Under the pieces are notes generated by a model. It was not told where the DNA came from, did not search any database, and worked only from the letters and a program-made list of their open reading frames with translations. From Streptomyces sp. HUAS MG91 (GTDB lineage: Bacteria; Actinomycetota; Actinomycetes; Streptomycetales; Streptomycetaceae): a DNA stretch of 64,000 nucleotides. Of this stretch, positions 1-12,300 are shown one piece after another. Within the stretch, counting starts at the first letter, position 1. Every line of letters starts with the position of its first letter. The position numbers and the translations under genes are program-made. Location of the stretch: assembly GCF_040529335.1 (NCBI RefSeq), contig NZ_CP159534.1, forward strand, positions 2,852,001-2,916,000, written 5' to 3'.

Positions 1-239
1 TCGACCAGCCGGTCACTGAGGGTGGCGGCCACGGGCAGGGCCAGTTCGGTCCAGTCGGCGAAGGCGGCACGGACGAAACGGCGGGCGGCAGCGGGTGCCA
101 GTGGGTTCCCGGGCAGCGACGTCCGCACCACGGCCGGTGCTGCGTCCGACCCGACGTTCGCCAGGTCGGGGCCACTGACGGTGGTCTCCCGCTGAAGTGG
201 AATGGGCCCCACGGTTCGGCTCCTGAGCAGTTCGGGCAT
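1..239 (-). CDS. ATP-binding (HATPase/SpoIIE-type) regulator, N-terminal part
   Basis: Only the first 79 codons are inside the window; the gene runs off the left edge. The ATG at 239 gives a protein beginning MPELLRSRTVGPI. It contains LPGNPLAPAAARRFVRAAF and ends in LSDRLVD. That arrangement is typical of the start of the small anti-sigma-factor-like HATPase domains found in many Streptomyces regulators, often followed by a SpoIIE-type phosphatase. The N and G boxes that would prove ATP binding lie outside the window, so the domain call rests on resemblance. The gene diverges from the hybrid kinase at 279 with only 39 bp between the start codons, which suggests shared control. Confidence 0.6.
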   Translation of the reverse strand, partial: MPELLRSRTVGPIPLQRETTVSGPDLANVGSDAAPAVVRTSLPGNPLAPAAARRFVRAAFADWTELALPVAATLSDRLV

Positions 240-278
240 TTACGCCTCAGGCGACAGCAACAGAGTGACAGACTGACC

Positions 279-3200
279 ATGGCCATAAGCGCCGAGTCAC
301 CGAAGTGGGCCGCTATGAGTGAGAACAGTGCTATGCGTGTGGACCCCAGCGGGCTCGAGAGCGACATGCTCCGCGCCTCCGATCTGCGCCCGCTGCTGGC
401 AGCCATCACCTCCGCGCGGGACGGGAACTTCGTCCACGTCCAGGAGCCCGGGGAGGGCCTGGTCGGCGAGCTGGGGGCGGTGTTCAACCAACTGGTCGAC
501 CGCAGCGCCCACTTCAGCTCCGAGCTGACCCGGGTGCGCCGGGAGATCGTCCGGCACGGGCGGCTCGACGAGCGGATGGAGACGAGCCCCGGGTACGGCG
601 CGTGGGCGACCCGCGTCCACGACGTGAACACCGTCATCGGGGCTCTGGTGGCCCCGGCGGCCAATGCCACCCGGGTGCTGGACGCGGTCGCGGGCGGCGA
701 TCTGACGCAGCGGGTCGACCTGCACGACGGCACCCGTCAGTTACGCGGGGACCTGCGCAGCCTGGGCCGCGCGGTCAACAAGATGGTGGATCAGCTCTCC
801 CTGTTCACCGGTGAGGTGACCCGGGTCGCCCGTGAGGTCGGCACCGAGGGCCGGCTCGGCGGGCGCGCCAAGGCCCAGGGGCTGAGCGGCAGCTGGCGTG
901 ACGTGACCGAGGCCGTGAACACGATGGCGTCGCGGCTGACGGCCCAGGTGCGGGACATCGCGCTGGTGACGACGGCGGTGGCCCGCGGCGACCTGACCCG
1001 TACGGTCACCATCGAGGCGACGGGCGAACTGCTCGAACTGAAGCTGACCGTGAACACGATGGTCGACCAGCTCTCCGCGTTCGCCGACGAGGTCACCCGC
1101 GTGGCCCGTGAGGTCGGCACCGAGGGCCAGCTCGGTGGCCGCGCCCAGGTCCGCGGCGTCTCCGGCGTCTGGAAGGACCTCACCGACAACGTCAACTTCA
1201 TGGCGTCGAACCTCACCTCGCAGGTCCGCAACATCGCGCAGGTCACCACGGCGGTGGCCAACGGCGACCTGAGCCAGAAGATCACGGTCGACGCGAAGGG
1301 CGAGATCCTCGAACTCAAGTCGACGATCAACACGATGGTCGACCAGCTCTCCGCCTTCGCCGACGAGGTCACCCGCGTGGCCCGCGAGGTCGGCACCGAG
1401 GGCCAGCTCGGCGGCCGCGCCCAGGTCCGCGGCGTCTCCGGCGTCTGGAAGGACCTCACCGACAACGTCAACTTCATGGCGGACAACCTGACCTCCCAGG
1501 TCCGCAACATCGCGCTCGTCTCGACGGCGGTGGCCCAGGGCGACCTCGGCAAGAAGATCACCGTCGAGGCGAAGGGCGAGATCCTCGAACTCAAGTCGAC
1601 GATCAACACGATGGTCGACCAGCTCTCCGCCTTCGCCGACGAGGTCACCCGCGTGGCCCGCGAGGTGGGCACGGAGGGGAACCTGGGCGGTCAGGCCCAG
1701 GTGCGGGGCGTATCGGGGGTCTGGAAGGACCTCACGGACAACGTCAACTTCATGGCGTCGAACCTCACCTCCCAGGTCCGCAACATCGCGCAGGTCACCA
1801 CGGCCGTCGCGCAGGGCGACCTGTCGAAGAAGATCTCGGTCGACGCGCGCGGCGAGATCCTGGAGCTGAAGGACACCGTCAACACGATGGTGGAGCAGCT
1901 GCGCGGCTTCGCCGACGAGGTGACCCGTGTGGCCCGCGAGGTCGGCACCGACGGCCGTCTCGGCGGGCGTGCAACCGTGCACGGCGTGTCGGGCGTCTGG
2001 AAGGACCTGACCGACAACGTCAACTACATGGCGGACAACCTGACTTCCCAAGTGCGCAACATCGCCCAGGTCGCCACGGCGGTGGCCCAGGGCGACCTGT
2101 CCAAGAAGATCGACGTCGACGCGCGCGGCGAGATCCTCGAACTGAAGACGACCATCAACACGATGGTCGACACGCTCTCGTCGTTCTCCTCCGAGGTCAC
2201 GCGTGTGGCCCGTGAGGTGGGTTCCGAGGGCCAGCTCGGCGGTCAGGCGCGGGTGGAGGGCGTGTACGGCACCTGGAAGCGCCTGACGACGAACGTGAAC
2301 GAGCTGGCGTCGAACCTGACGACCCAGGTCCGCGCCATCGCCGAGGTGGCCTCCGCGGTGACCTCCGGCGACATGTCCCGCTCCATCACGGTGGAGACGC
2401 AGGGCGAGGTCGCCGAGCTGAAGAACAACATCAACCTGATGGTCGCCAACCTGCGCGAGACGACCCGCGCGAAGGACTGGCTGGAGTCGAACCTGGCCCG
2501 CCTCGCGGCCCTGATGCAGGGCCACCGCGACCTGATGGAGGTCGCCGACCTGATCCTGCGCGAGCTGACACCGCTGGTGAACGCCCAGTACGGCGCGTTC
2601 TTCCTCGCGGAGCCCGACGAGGGCGACACCCCGATCCGCCCCGCGATCCCCACCAAGGGACTCGCCTACATCGCGGGGTACGCGTCGGCGGCGGCCTCGG
2701 TCGTCGACACCGGCGGCATGCCGGTGCACGGGCTGGTCCGCCAGGCGGCGCTGGAGAAGAAGCGCATCCTCGTCGAGGACGCCCCGCCGGACTACATCAA
2801 GATCAACAGCGGTCTGGGGGAAGCGGCCCCGGCCTCGGTCGTCATCATCCCGATCCTGTTCGAGGACAAGCTCCTCGGCGTGATCGAGCTGGCGTCGTTC
2901 TCCCGCTTCTCCGACGTCCACCTGGCGTTCTTCGACCAGTTCGTCAACACCATCGGCGTCGCGATCAACACCATCATCGCCAACTCCCGCACGGAGTCGC
3001 TGCTCGGCGAGTCGCAGCGCCTGGCGACGCAGTTGCAGGAACGTTCGAACGAGCTCCAGCGTCAGCAGGCCGAGTTGCAGCGCTCCAACGCCGAGCTGGA
3101 GGAGAAGGCGGCCCTGCTGGCGACCTCGTCCCAGTACAAGTCGGAGTTCCTGGCGAACATGTCGCACGAGCTGCGTACGCCGCTGAACTCGCTGCTCATC

Positions 3201-4532
3201 CTGGCCCGGCTGCTCTCCGACAACCCGGACGGCCATCTCAACGACCAGGAGGTGCAGTTCGCGACGACGATCCACCGCTCGGGGTCCGATCTGCTCCAGC
3301 TCATCAACGACATCCTCGACCTGTCGAAGATCGAGGCCGGCCGGATGGACGTCCGCCCGAAGAAGCTGCCGCTCATCAAGCTCCTCGACTACGTCCACGC
3401 CACGTTCCGCCCGATCACCCTCGACCGCGGTCTCGCCTTCGAGGTGACGGTCGGCGAGGACGTGCCGCGGGAGATGTTCTCCGACGAGCAGCGCCTCCAG
3501 CAGATCCTGCGCAACTTGCTGTCGAACGCGATCAAGTTCACCGCGAACGGCAAGGTCGAACTGCGGGTCTCCCGGGTCAAGGACCCCGAGCACCAGTACG
3601 TGCGCGACAGCGACGACCTGATCGCGTTCGCCGTCTCCGACACCGGCATCGGGATCGCCCGCGACAAGCTCCCCGTCATCTTCGAGGCGTTCCAGCAGGC
3701 CGACGGCACCACGAACCGCAAGTACGGCGGCACCGGCCTCGGCCTGTCCATCAGCCGGGAGATCTCCGGGCTGCTCGGCGGCCGCATCATCGCCGAGAGC
3801 GAGCCGGGCCACGGCTCCACGTTCACGCTGTACGTGCCGGTGCGCCACCCGAGCCACGAGCCGCACGAGCCGGTCGCGGAGCCGGGCCAGGCCGCCCCGC
3901 ACGCGGGCCAGCGGCCGCCGCTCGTGCCGGAGCAGCAGACCATGGCCCCGGACTCGTACCCGCCGCACGAGCAGGAGGACAACTGGCCCACGCCGACCAA
4001 GCTGGAGCAGTGGCAGTCGGGCCGCGCGGGGCAGGTGCTCGCCGGGCGCCGGGTCCTGATCGTCGACGACGACATCCGCAACGTGTTCGCGCTGACCCAC
4101 GTCCTGGGCCGGGTCGGCATGCCGGTGCTGTACGCGGAGAACGGCCGGGAGGGCATCGAGACCCTGGAGCTCAACCCGGACATCGAGCTGGTCCTGATGG
4201 ACATCATGATGCCGGAGATGGACGGCTACGAGACCATCTCCGTGATCCGCGCGACGCCGCACTGGGCCGGGCTTCCCATCGTGGCGCTGACCGCGAAGGC
4301 GATGCCCGGCGACCGTGAGAAGTCGATCGCCAAGGGCGCCAACGACTACGTACCGAAACCGGTGGACGTCGACCAGCTGCTGACCGTCGTCTGCGATCTG
4401 CTGGACCCGGGAGACCCCGACGATCCCGACGCCCCCGACGACACCGCTGACGTGTCCGTCGGCTCGGGGACACCGCACGAGGGGGAGTCCGTGGCTCCGC
4501 CGACGAGTGAGCGAGGCACACCGTCACCATGA
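279..4532 (+). CDS. Multi-HAMP soluble hybrid histidine kinase (OsaA-like)
   Basis: The 1417-residue protein has no membrane segment or signal peptide. A degenerate HAMP-like stretch (about residues 60-175) is followed by six near-identical 92-residue HAMP units (about 178-730). A GAF domain (about 750-900), a Gln/Glu-rich coiled coil (about 905-955), and HisKA with the SHELRTP box follow (phospho-acceptor His963). A HATPase with DTGIGI and GGTGLGLSI, and a C-terminal receiver with DDD and phospho-acceptor Asp1308, complete it. Tandem HAMPs feeding a cytoplasmic hybrid kinase is the architecture of fungal osmosensing group III kinases and of Streptomyces OsaA. The stop overlaps the next response regulator start by 4 bp, so the two are co-translated partners. 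Osmotic or cell-wall stress sensing is inferred from family resemblance. The ATG at 279 is used; ATG at 315 is a possible alternative. Confidence 0.88.
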   Translation: MAISAESPKWAAMSENSAMRVDPSGLESDMLRASDLRPLLAAITSARDGNFVHVQEPGEGLVGELGAVFNQLVDRSAHFSSELTRVRREIVRHGRLDERMETSPGYGAWATRVHDVNTVIGALVAPAANATRVLDAVAGGDLTQRVDLHDGTRQLRGDLRSLGRAVNKMVDQLSLFTGEVTRVAREVGTEGRLGGRAKAQGLSGSWRDVTEAVNTMASRLTAQVRDIALVTTAVARGDLTRTVTIEATGELLELKLTVNTMVDQLSAFADEVTRVAREVGTEGQLGGRAQVRGVSGVWKDLTDNVNFMASNLTSQVRNIAQVTTAVANGDLSQKITVDAKGEILELKSTINTMVDQLSAFADEVTRVAREVGTEGQLGGRAQVRGVSGVWKDLTDNVNFMADNLTSQVRNIALVSTAVAQGDLGKKITVEAKGEILELKSTINTMVDQLSAFADEVTRVAREVGTEGNLGGQAQVRGVSGVWKDLTDNVNFMASNLTSQVRNIAQVTTAVAQGDLSKKISVDARGEILELKDTVNTMVEQLRGFADEVTRVAREVGTDGRLGGRATVHGVSGVWKDLTDNVNYMADNLTSQVRNIAQVATAVAQGDLSKKIDVDARGEILELKTTINTMVDTLSSFSSEVTRVAREVGSEGQLGGQARVEGVYGTWKRLTTNVNELASNLTTQVRAIAEVASAVTSGDMSRSITVETQGEVAELKNNINLMVANLRETTRAKDWLESNLARLAALMQGHRDLMEVADLILRELTPLVNAQYGAFFLAEPDEGDTPIRPAIPTKGLAYIAGYASAAASVVDTGGMPVHGLVRQAALEKKRILVEDAPPDYIKINSGLGEAAPASVVIIPILFEDKLLGVIELASFSRFSDVHLAFFDQFVNTIGVAINTIIANSRTESLLGESQRLATQLQERSNELQRQQAELQRSNAELEEKAALLATSSQYKSEFLANMSHELRTPLNSLLILARLLSDNPDGHLNDQEVQFATTIHRSGSDLLQLINDILDLSKIEAGRMDVRPKKLPLIKLLDYVHATFRPITLDRGLAFEVTVGEDVPREMFSDEQRLQQILRNLLSNAIKFTANGKVELRVSRVKDPEHQYVRDSDDLIAFAVSDTGIGIARDKLPVIFEAFQQADGTTNRKYGGTGLGLSISREISGLLGGRIIAESEPGHGSTFTLYVPVRHPSHEPHEPVAEPGQAAPHAGQRPPLVPEQQTMAPDSYPPHEQEDNWPTPTKLEQWQSGRAGQVLAGRRVLIVDDDIRNVFALTHVLGRVGMPVLYAENGREGIETLELNPDIELVLMDIMMPEMDGYETISVIRATPHWAGLPIVALTAKAMPGDREKSIAKGANDYVPKPVDVDQLLTVVCDLLDPGDPDDPDAPDDTADVSVGSGTPHEGESVAPPTSERGTPSP
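810..2465 (+). repeat. Six tandem 276-bp HAMP-encoding repeats
   Basis: Units start at 810, 1086, 1362, 1638, 1914 and 2190, exactly 276 bp (92 codons) apart. Each begins with codons for (D/G/S)[10 protein letters not shown]. The second and third units are almost identical at the DNA level over about 135 bp (1071-1205 against 1347-1481), including third-codon positions. That points to recent duplication or gene conversion rather than selection on protein alone. Confidence 0.93.
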
Positions 4533-5107
4533 CCATCTCAGGCGCCAGTTCGAGCGAGCGGGCCAGCATCCTCCTGGTCGACGACATGGAGGACAACCTG
4601 GTCGCGCTCGAAGCGGTCCTCGGATCGCTCAACGAGCCGCTGGTGCGGGCCCGTTCGGGCGAGGAAGCCATGAAGGCGCTGCTGCGGCACCGGTTCGCGG
4701 TCGTCCTTCTGGACATCCGGATGCCGGGCATGGACGGGTTCGAGACGGCGTCGAACATCAAGCGCCTGGATCAGACGAAGGACGTCCCGATCATCTTCCT
4801 CACCGGCACGGACGCGGACGCGGGCTACGCCTTCCGCGGCTACGCGACCGGGGCGGCCGACTATCTGACCAAGCCCTTCGACCCGTGGGTGCTGCGCGCC
4901 AAGGTCACCGTCTTCCTCGATCTGCACCGCAAGAACCAGCAGCTGGAGCGGCTGCTGGCGCGCGAGCAGGCGCAGCTCGACGCGCTGGCCGGCCGGATGT
5001 CCTCGATCGAGCGCCTGCTGGCCGAGCACCCGCAACCGGACGTCTCGGAGCTGCGCACCCGCGTCTCCCGGATGGAGGAAACGTTGCGCGCGCTGAGGCG
5101 CCCCTGA
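4529..5107 (+). CDS. Response regulator with coiled-coil output (OsaB-like)
   Basis: This 192-residue protein has an N-terminal receiver domain (about residues 10-130). It shows the acidic pair DDMED, the phospho-acceptor Asp in LLDIRMPGMDG, the conserved Thr in FLTGTD and the Lys in YLTKPFDP. The remaining 60 residues have no DNA-binding fold; they form a Leu/Glu/Arg-rich heptad region ending MEETLRALRRP, probably a coiled coil for dimerisation or partner contact. The start ATG overlaps the kinase stop as ATGA, implying translational coupling. By analogy with Streptomyces OsaB it should receive phosphate from the adjacent kinase and act in osmotic adaptation through protein-protein contacts. 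A terminator hairpin overlaps the stop codon. Confidence 0.85.
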   Translation: MTISGASSSERASILLVDDMEDNLVALEAVLGSLNEPLVRARSGEEAMKALLRHRFAVVLLDIRMPGMDGFETASNIKRLDQTKDVPIIFLTGTDADAGYAFRGYATGAADYLTKPFDPWVLRAKVTVFLDLHRKNQQLERLLAREQAQLDALAGRMSSIERLLAEHPQPDVSELRTRVSRMEETLRALRRP

Positions 5108-5120
5108 TCCGGGGCGCCTC
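5095..5120 (+). terminator. Hairpin overlapping the response regulator stop
   Basis: A perfect 10-bp inverted repeat, GAGGCGCCCC / GGGGCGCCTC (5095-5104 and 5111-5120), has a 6-nt loop containing the TGA stop. It lies between convergent genes and can serve both strands. There is no T-tract, as is usual in Streptomyces. Confidence 0.75.
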
Positions 5121-5139
5121 GGCGGCGTGCGTACGGGGC

Positions 5140-7029
<1,890 letters not shown>

Positions 7030-7069
7030 GACGTCCTCCGGGGCCCGCGGCTGTTGAAACGCGGCTTGT

Positions 7070-7084
7070 TTAACTGGCGAGTAA
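7070..7084 (-). promoter_or_regulatory. Candidate repressor operator upstream of the acyl-CoA ligase
   Basis: TTAACTGGCGAGTAA is a near-palindrome with arms ACT/AGT around GGCG and flanking T/A matches. It sits 41-55 bp upstream of the ligase start. A -10-like TACCCT lies further upstream on the minus strand (about 7104-7109), so the site would fall downstream of transcription start, a typical repressor position. The identity of the regulator is inference. Confidence 0.4.
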
Positions 7085-7194
7085 CCATTGAGCAGTGATC
7101 AGGGTAAGGGCCACTGCCCCGGCGCGTAAGAGGCTCCGGCCTCCGACTTCCCAGGGAATCGCCCCTTCCGCCCCTGCCCACACAGTGCCCACAC

Positions 7195-7238
7195 AAAAGC
7201 GGTGGGCCCGACACGCCTGTGCGTGCCGGGCCCACCGC
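7195..7238 (-). terminator. Intrinsic terminator of lepA
   Basis: On the minus strand, GCGGTGGGCCCG (7238-7227) pairs with CGGGCCCACCGC (7210-7199). The inner stem is extended by CACGC/GCGTG around a 4-nt loop, and TTTTGTG follows. It lies 28 bp beyond the lepA stop. Confidence 0.88.
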
Positions 7239-7265
7239 CGCCGCCTTCCGGGACCGCTCCGGTGG

Positions 7266-9128
<1,863 letters not shown>

Positions 9129-9283
9129 GCAGGGTCCTGTCTCTTGAGGCGCCGTTTGCCTCAGGTCGGCCTCGGTTGGGATCGATACGTAGCTTCCATG
9201 GTCCCACGGCCGGGACACTGGGCATCTGAGGGGCGGTCCGCGGGGCCCCGTTCGAGGGTGGCGGCGGGAGACGAGCGGGCGGT

Positions 9284-9313
9284 TTGGGCCGGTGGGAGTA
9301 CGGCTGGTACCGT
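9284..9313 (+). promoter_or_regulatory. Probable rpsT promoter
   Basis: TTGGGC (9284-9289) and TACCGT (9308-9313) are separated by 18 nt, a reasonable housekeeping-sigma promoter. This would give a leader of about 100 nt before rpsT. Confidence 0.5.
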
Positions 9314-9419
9314 GGGCAGCTGTGTCTCATGCCCTCTCAGCGCGAGGCACACACTCAGAGAAAATCACCGGTACGGGACCTTCACCGGCCCCGTGCCTGA
9401 ACCTGCAAAGGCTCATTTC

Positions 9420-9686
9420 GTGGCGAACATCAAGTCCCAGATCAAGCGGAACAAGACCAACGAGAAGGCCCGGCTGCGCAACAAGGCCGTCAAGTCCTCT
9501 CTGAAGACCGCGATCCGCAAGGCCCGCGAGGCCGCTGCCGCGGGTGACACCGCGAAGGCCACCGAGTACCAGCGCGCTGCCGCGCGTCAGCTCGACAAGG
9601 CCGTCGCCAAGGGCGTCATCCACAAGAACCAGGCCGCCAACAAGAAGTCGGCGCTTGCTTCGAAGGTCGCTTCCCTCCAGGGCTGA
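9420..9686 (+). CDS. rpsT: 30S ribosomal protein S20
   Basis: This is an 88-residue basic protein beginning [21 protein letters not shown]. It has the helical Lys/Arg/Ala composition of S20, including SLKTAIRKA and [14 protein letters not shown]20 binds 16S rRNA early in 30S assembly. The GTG at 9420 gives the canonical MANIKSQ start, with AAAGG about 10 nt upstream. Two hairpins follow the stop, the second being a full intrinsic terminator. Confidence 0.97.
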   Translation: MANIKSQIKRNKTNEKARLRNKAVKSSLKTAIRKAREAAAAGDTAKATEYQRAAARQLDKAVAKGVIHKNQAANKKSALASKVASLQG

Positions 9687-9753
9687 ACCTGACCTGATCT
9701 GTCGCCGGTAGGACCCGGGCGGGCCCTCTCTCATCCGCCCCCGACCGGCCCCC

Positions 9754-9795
9754 GAGCCCACACGCGGCCTGCGTTCGCCACGCGGGTGTGGGCTC
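9754..9795 (+). other. Hairpin downstream of rpsT
   Basis: GAGCCCACAC (9754-9763) and GTGTGGGCTC (9786-9795) form a perfect 10-bp stem between the rpsT stop and the terminator. It may stabilise the rpsT mRNA 3' end or act as a first weak terminator. Confidence 0.55.
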
Positions 9796-9814
9796 ACTCA
9801 GAGCGTGATCTGAG

Positions 9815-9858
9815 GCCCCCGTTACTTCTCGGCTGAGAAGAACGGGGGCTTCTTTTTT
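9815..9858 (+). terminator. Intrinsic terminator of rpsT
   Basis: GCCCCCGTT (9815-9823) pairs with AACGGGGGC (9841-9849). An inner CTTCTC/GAGAAG stem is capped by GGCT, and TTCTTTTTT follows at 9850-9858. This is one of the few classic U-tract terminators in the window. Confidence 0.93.
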
Positions 9859-9928
9859 CAGCCCGTCCGGCGTTTGAGGTCGAGGCCGAAGGCCGACAAG
9901 GGGGGTCTGGGGCGCAGCCCCCAGGGAC
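9859..9928. repeat. Copy of a dispersed Streptomyces intergenic repeat
   Basis: This 70-bp stretch begins CAGCCCGTCCGGCGTTTGAG and contains a hairpin CTGGGGCGCAGCCCCCAG (9907-9924). I recognise very similar text from intergenic regions of many Streptomyces genomes. It lies between the convergent rpsT and holA genes and encodes nothing. Family membership rests on memory of such sequences and needs a genome-wide search. Confidence 0.55.
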
Positions 9929-9946
9929 GGTCCCCGCGATGACCGG

Positions 9947-10933
9947 CTAACGCCCTCGGGCCCGCGCGGCCCCGGCAACAGCGACAACGGCCTTCTCCAG
10001 GGCGTACTCGGGATCGTCCCCGCCGCCCTTGACCCCGGCATCCGCCTCGGCGACAGCACGCAGCGCGACGGCGACCCCGTCCGGAGTCCACCCCCGCATC
10101 TGCTGCCGCACCCGGTCGATCTTCCACGGCGGCATCCCCAGCTCACGGGCCAGATCGGCGGGCCGCCCGCCGCGCGCGGAGGACAGCTTCCCGATGGCCC
10201 GCACCCCCTGCGCCAGCGCACTGGTGATCAGGACCGGCGCGACCCCGGTGGCCAGCGACCACCGCAACGCCTCCAGCGCCTCCGCGGCCCGCCCCTCCAC
10301 GGCCCGGTCGGCCACGGTGAAGCTGGACGCCTCGGCCCGCCCGGTGTAGTACCGCGCGACGACGGCCTCGTCGATGGTCCCCTCGATGTCGGCGACGAGC
10401 TGCGAGACGGCGGACGCCAGCTCCCGCAGATCGCTGCCGAGGGAGTCGACGAGGGCCTGGCACGCCTCGGGCGTGGCCGACCGGCCGAGCGTGCGGAACT
10501 CCGAGCGCACGAACGACAGCCGGTCCGCGGGCTTGGTCATCTTCGGGCAGGCGACTTCCCGCGCCCCCGCCTTGCGCGCCGCGTCGAGCAGCCCCTTGCC
10601 CTTGGCTCCACCGGCGTGCAGCAGGACGAGCGTGATCTCCTCGGCGGGCGCGCCGAGATACGCCTTCACGTCCTTGACGGTGTCCGCCGACAGGTCCTGC
10701 GCATTGCGTACGACGACGACCTTGCGCTCGGCGAACAGCGACGGGCTCGTCAGCTCCGCGAGCGTCCCCGGCTGCAACTGGTCCGGGGTGAGATCACGGA
10801 CATCGGTGTCGGCGTCGGCGGCCCGGGCAGCGGCCACCACCTGCTGCACCGCGCGGTCGAGCAGCAGGTCCTCCTGGCCCACCGCGACGGTGAACGGGGC
10901 GAGGGGATCGTCGTGTGCAGTCTTCCTGGCCAT
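9947..10933 (-). CDS. holA: DNA polymerase III delta subunit
   Basis: The 328-residue clamp-loader subunit should open the beta sliding clamp within the DnaX complex. The protein starts MARKTAHDDPLAPFTVAVG. It then has the divergent AAA+ fold of HolA (VVVVRNAQDL, LVLLHAGG), ALVDSLGSDLRELASAVSQL, and the C-terminal collar domain with GMPPWKIDRVRQQMRGW. ATG 10933 is chosen; a GTG at 10951 in the same frame is less likely. In Streptomyces holA commonly lies downstream of comEA/comEC; here a YceI gene and a small acidic gene intervene. Confidence 0.92.
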   Translation of the reverse strand: MARKTAHDDPLAPFTVAVGQEDLLLDRAVQQVVAAARAADADTDVRDLTPDQLQPGTLAELTSPSLFAERKVVVVRNAQDLSADTVKDVKAYLGAPAEEITLVLLHAGGAKGKGLLDAARKAGAREVACPKMTKPADRLSFVRSEFRTLGRSATPEACQALVDSLGSDLRELASAVSQLVADIEGTIDEAVVARYYTGRAEASSFTVADRAVEGRAAEALEALRWSLATGVAPVLITSALAQGVRAIGKLSSARGGRPADLARELGMPPWKIDRVRQQMRGWTPDGVAVALRAVAEADAGVKGGGDDPEYALEKAVVAVAGAARARGR

Positions 10934-10991
10934 CGCGGTCAAGCATCCCACGCGCCACTGACAACCGGGGCCGCCCGCCGGAGGGGCGGGA

Positions 10992-11237
10992 TCAGGGCTC
11001 CTCCCGCCACCCGTCCCACTCCCCCGCGAACCCGTCGAGCTCGCCGGGGTCGAGCCGGCCCTCGGCGTCCTCCACGACCACCAGCCACTGCGCGTCCTCG
11101 GCGTCGTCCTCGCCGGCCAGCGCGTCCCGTACGAGCTGTGGCTCCTCGGCCACGCCGAAACGCTCGGCGAGCGCTTCGGCGGCCTCCTCCGCCGCGTCGC
11201 GGTCGGGCAGCACCAGTACGTGTCTCACATCGCTCAC
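10992..11237 (-). CDS. Small acidic conserved protein
   Basis: The 81-residue acidic protein begins MSDVRHVLVLPDRDAAEEAAEALAERFG. It ends EGRLDPGELDGFAGEWDGWREEP. The alternation of hydrophobic strand and Ala/Glu helix suggests a small ferredoxin-like or ACT-like alpha/beta fold, but no domain is recognised. The GTG at 11237 is used. It is 30 bp downstream of the YceI gene on the same strand and may be co-transcribed. The function is unknown. Confidence 0.65.
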   Translation of the reverse strand: MSDVRHVLVLPDRDAAEEAAEALAERFGVAEEPQLVRDALAGEDDAEDAQWLVVVEDAEGRLDPGELDGFAGEWDGWREEP

Positions 11238-11267
11238 GAGACCATCTTCGGACACCGGCACCACGGA

Positions 11268-12149
11268 TCAGTCCTTGGGCACGATCTGCACGTCGAGCTC
11301 GATGCGGACGCTGGAGCCGACGACGGCGATGCCGCGCGCCAGCATGGTCTGCCAGCTGACGGTGAAGTCGTCGCGGTGCAGTTCGGTGGTGGCCCGGCAG
11401 GCGGCGCGGGTCTCGCCCTCCATGCCGTTGCCGAGTCCCAGGTACTCGGCGTCGAGCGTGACCGTGCGGGTCACACCGTGCAGCGAGAGCGCCCCGGTGA
11501 TGCCCCAGCGGGTGCCGCCCTTGTGCACGAAGCGGTCGCTGTAGAACTCCAGGGTCGGGAAGCGGTCGACGTCGAGGAAGTCGGCGGACCTGAGGTGGTC
11601 GTCGCGCATCTTCACGTTCGTGTCGATGGACGACGCGTCGATGACGACGTGCATCGCGGACTGCTCGATGCGGTCGGCTACCCGCAGCGCGCCGGCGAAG
11701 GTGTTGAACCGGCCGTGGACCCGGGCGAGCCCGATGTGCCGCGCGGTGAAGGCGATCGAGGAGTGCGTCGGCTCGATCTCCCACTCGCCGGGCTCGGGCA
11801 GCTGGGGCCGCGGCGCGACCTGGAGCGTGACGTCGCCGAGCGAGGCGTGCGCGCTCTCGACGACGGTGGCGCTGGCCCGGTAGGGCGCGAACCCCTCGGC
11901 CGAGACCGCGAGGCGGTAGTCCCCGGCGGGCACGGCCGCCATGAACGAGCCGAACGGGTCGGTCCCGCCGCTCACCACCTTGCGCCCCATCGCGTCGCTG
12001 ACCGCGAACTCGGCGCCCCGCACCGGCTCGTTGACCGGGTCGAGAACCCGACAGCTCAGGACGCCCGCGCTGGGCGGGACCGTCACCGCCGCCATGGGAT
12101 TTGCCCGTTGAGCCCGGTTCGTACGGTTTCCCAGCCTGCGGCCGAACAT
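11268..12149 (-). CDS. YceI-family protein with N-terminal carboxypeptidase-regulatory-like domain
   Basis: The 293-residue protein has two parts. Residues about 25-110 (GVLSCRVLDPVNEPVRGAEF ... AVPAGDYRLAVSAEGF) look like a carboxypeptidase-regulatory or transthyretin-like beta-sandwich. Residues about 118-293 (WEIEPTHSSIAFTARHIG ... DVQIVPKD) are a YceI lipocalin-like barrel, a family that binds polyisoprenoid or amphiphilic ligands. No signal peptide is visible, so unlike E. coli YceI it is probably cytoplasmic. ATG 12149 follows GGGTGGAT; ATG 12095 is an alternative. A perfect palindrome 38 bp upstream suggests repressor control. Its role in Streptomyces is unclear. Confidence 0.85.
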   Translation of the reverse strand: MFGRRLGNRTNRAQRANPMAAVTVPPSAGVLSCRVLDPVNEPVRGAEFAVSDAMGRKVVSGGTDPFGSFMAAVPAGDYRLAVSAEGFAPYRASATVVESAHASLGDVTLQVAPRPQLPEPGEWEIEPTHSSIAFTARHIGLARVHGRFNTFAGALRVADRIEQSAMHVVIDASSIDTNVKMRDDHLRSADFLDVDRFPTLEFYSDRFVHKGGTRWGITGALSLHGVTRTVTLDAEYLGLGNGMEGETRAACRATTELHRDDFTVSWQTMLARGIAVVGSSVRIELDVQIVPKD

Positions 12150-12186
12150 GAACTATCCACCCCAGTACGCCTTGACGAGTGTCGTC

Positions 12187-12205
12187 ACTTCTTCAACGAA
12201 GAAGT
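12187..12205. promoter_or_regulatory. Palindromic operator candidate upstream of the YceI gene
   Basis: ACTTCTTC-AAC-GAAGAAGT is a perfect 8-bp inverted repeat with a 3-nt spacer, 38-56 bp upstream of the YceI start. A second, weaker repeat CTACT-N7-AGTAG is at 12249-12265. MarR/PadR-type dimers bind sites of this geometry, and YceI genes are often partnered with such regulators. The regulator itself is not in the window. Confidence 0.5.
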
Positions 12206-12300
12206 ATTCGATCACCGTTGGGGCATTCGAGGCAACACGGGATCATTTCTACTCACGGGTAGTAGATCTGCCCCATCGCCAGGTTCACCGGTTGTCACCG

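Noticed and set aside
741..4478. Very long minus-strand open frame opposite the hybrid kinase
   Set aside because: It is an antisense artefact of GC-rich codon bias: the product is Arg/Asp/Val-rich with no domains, while the plus frame encodes a complete kinase.
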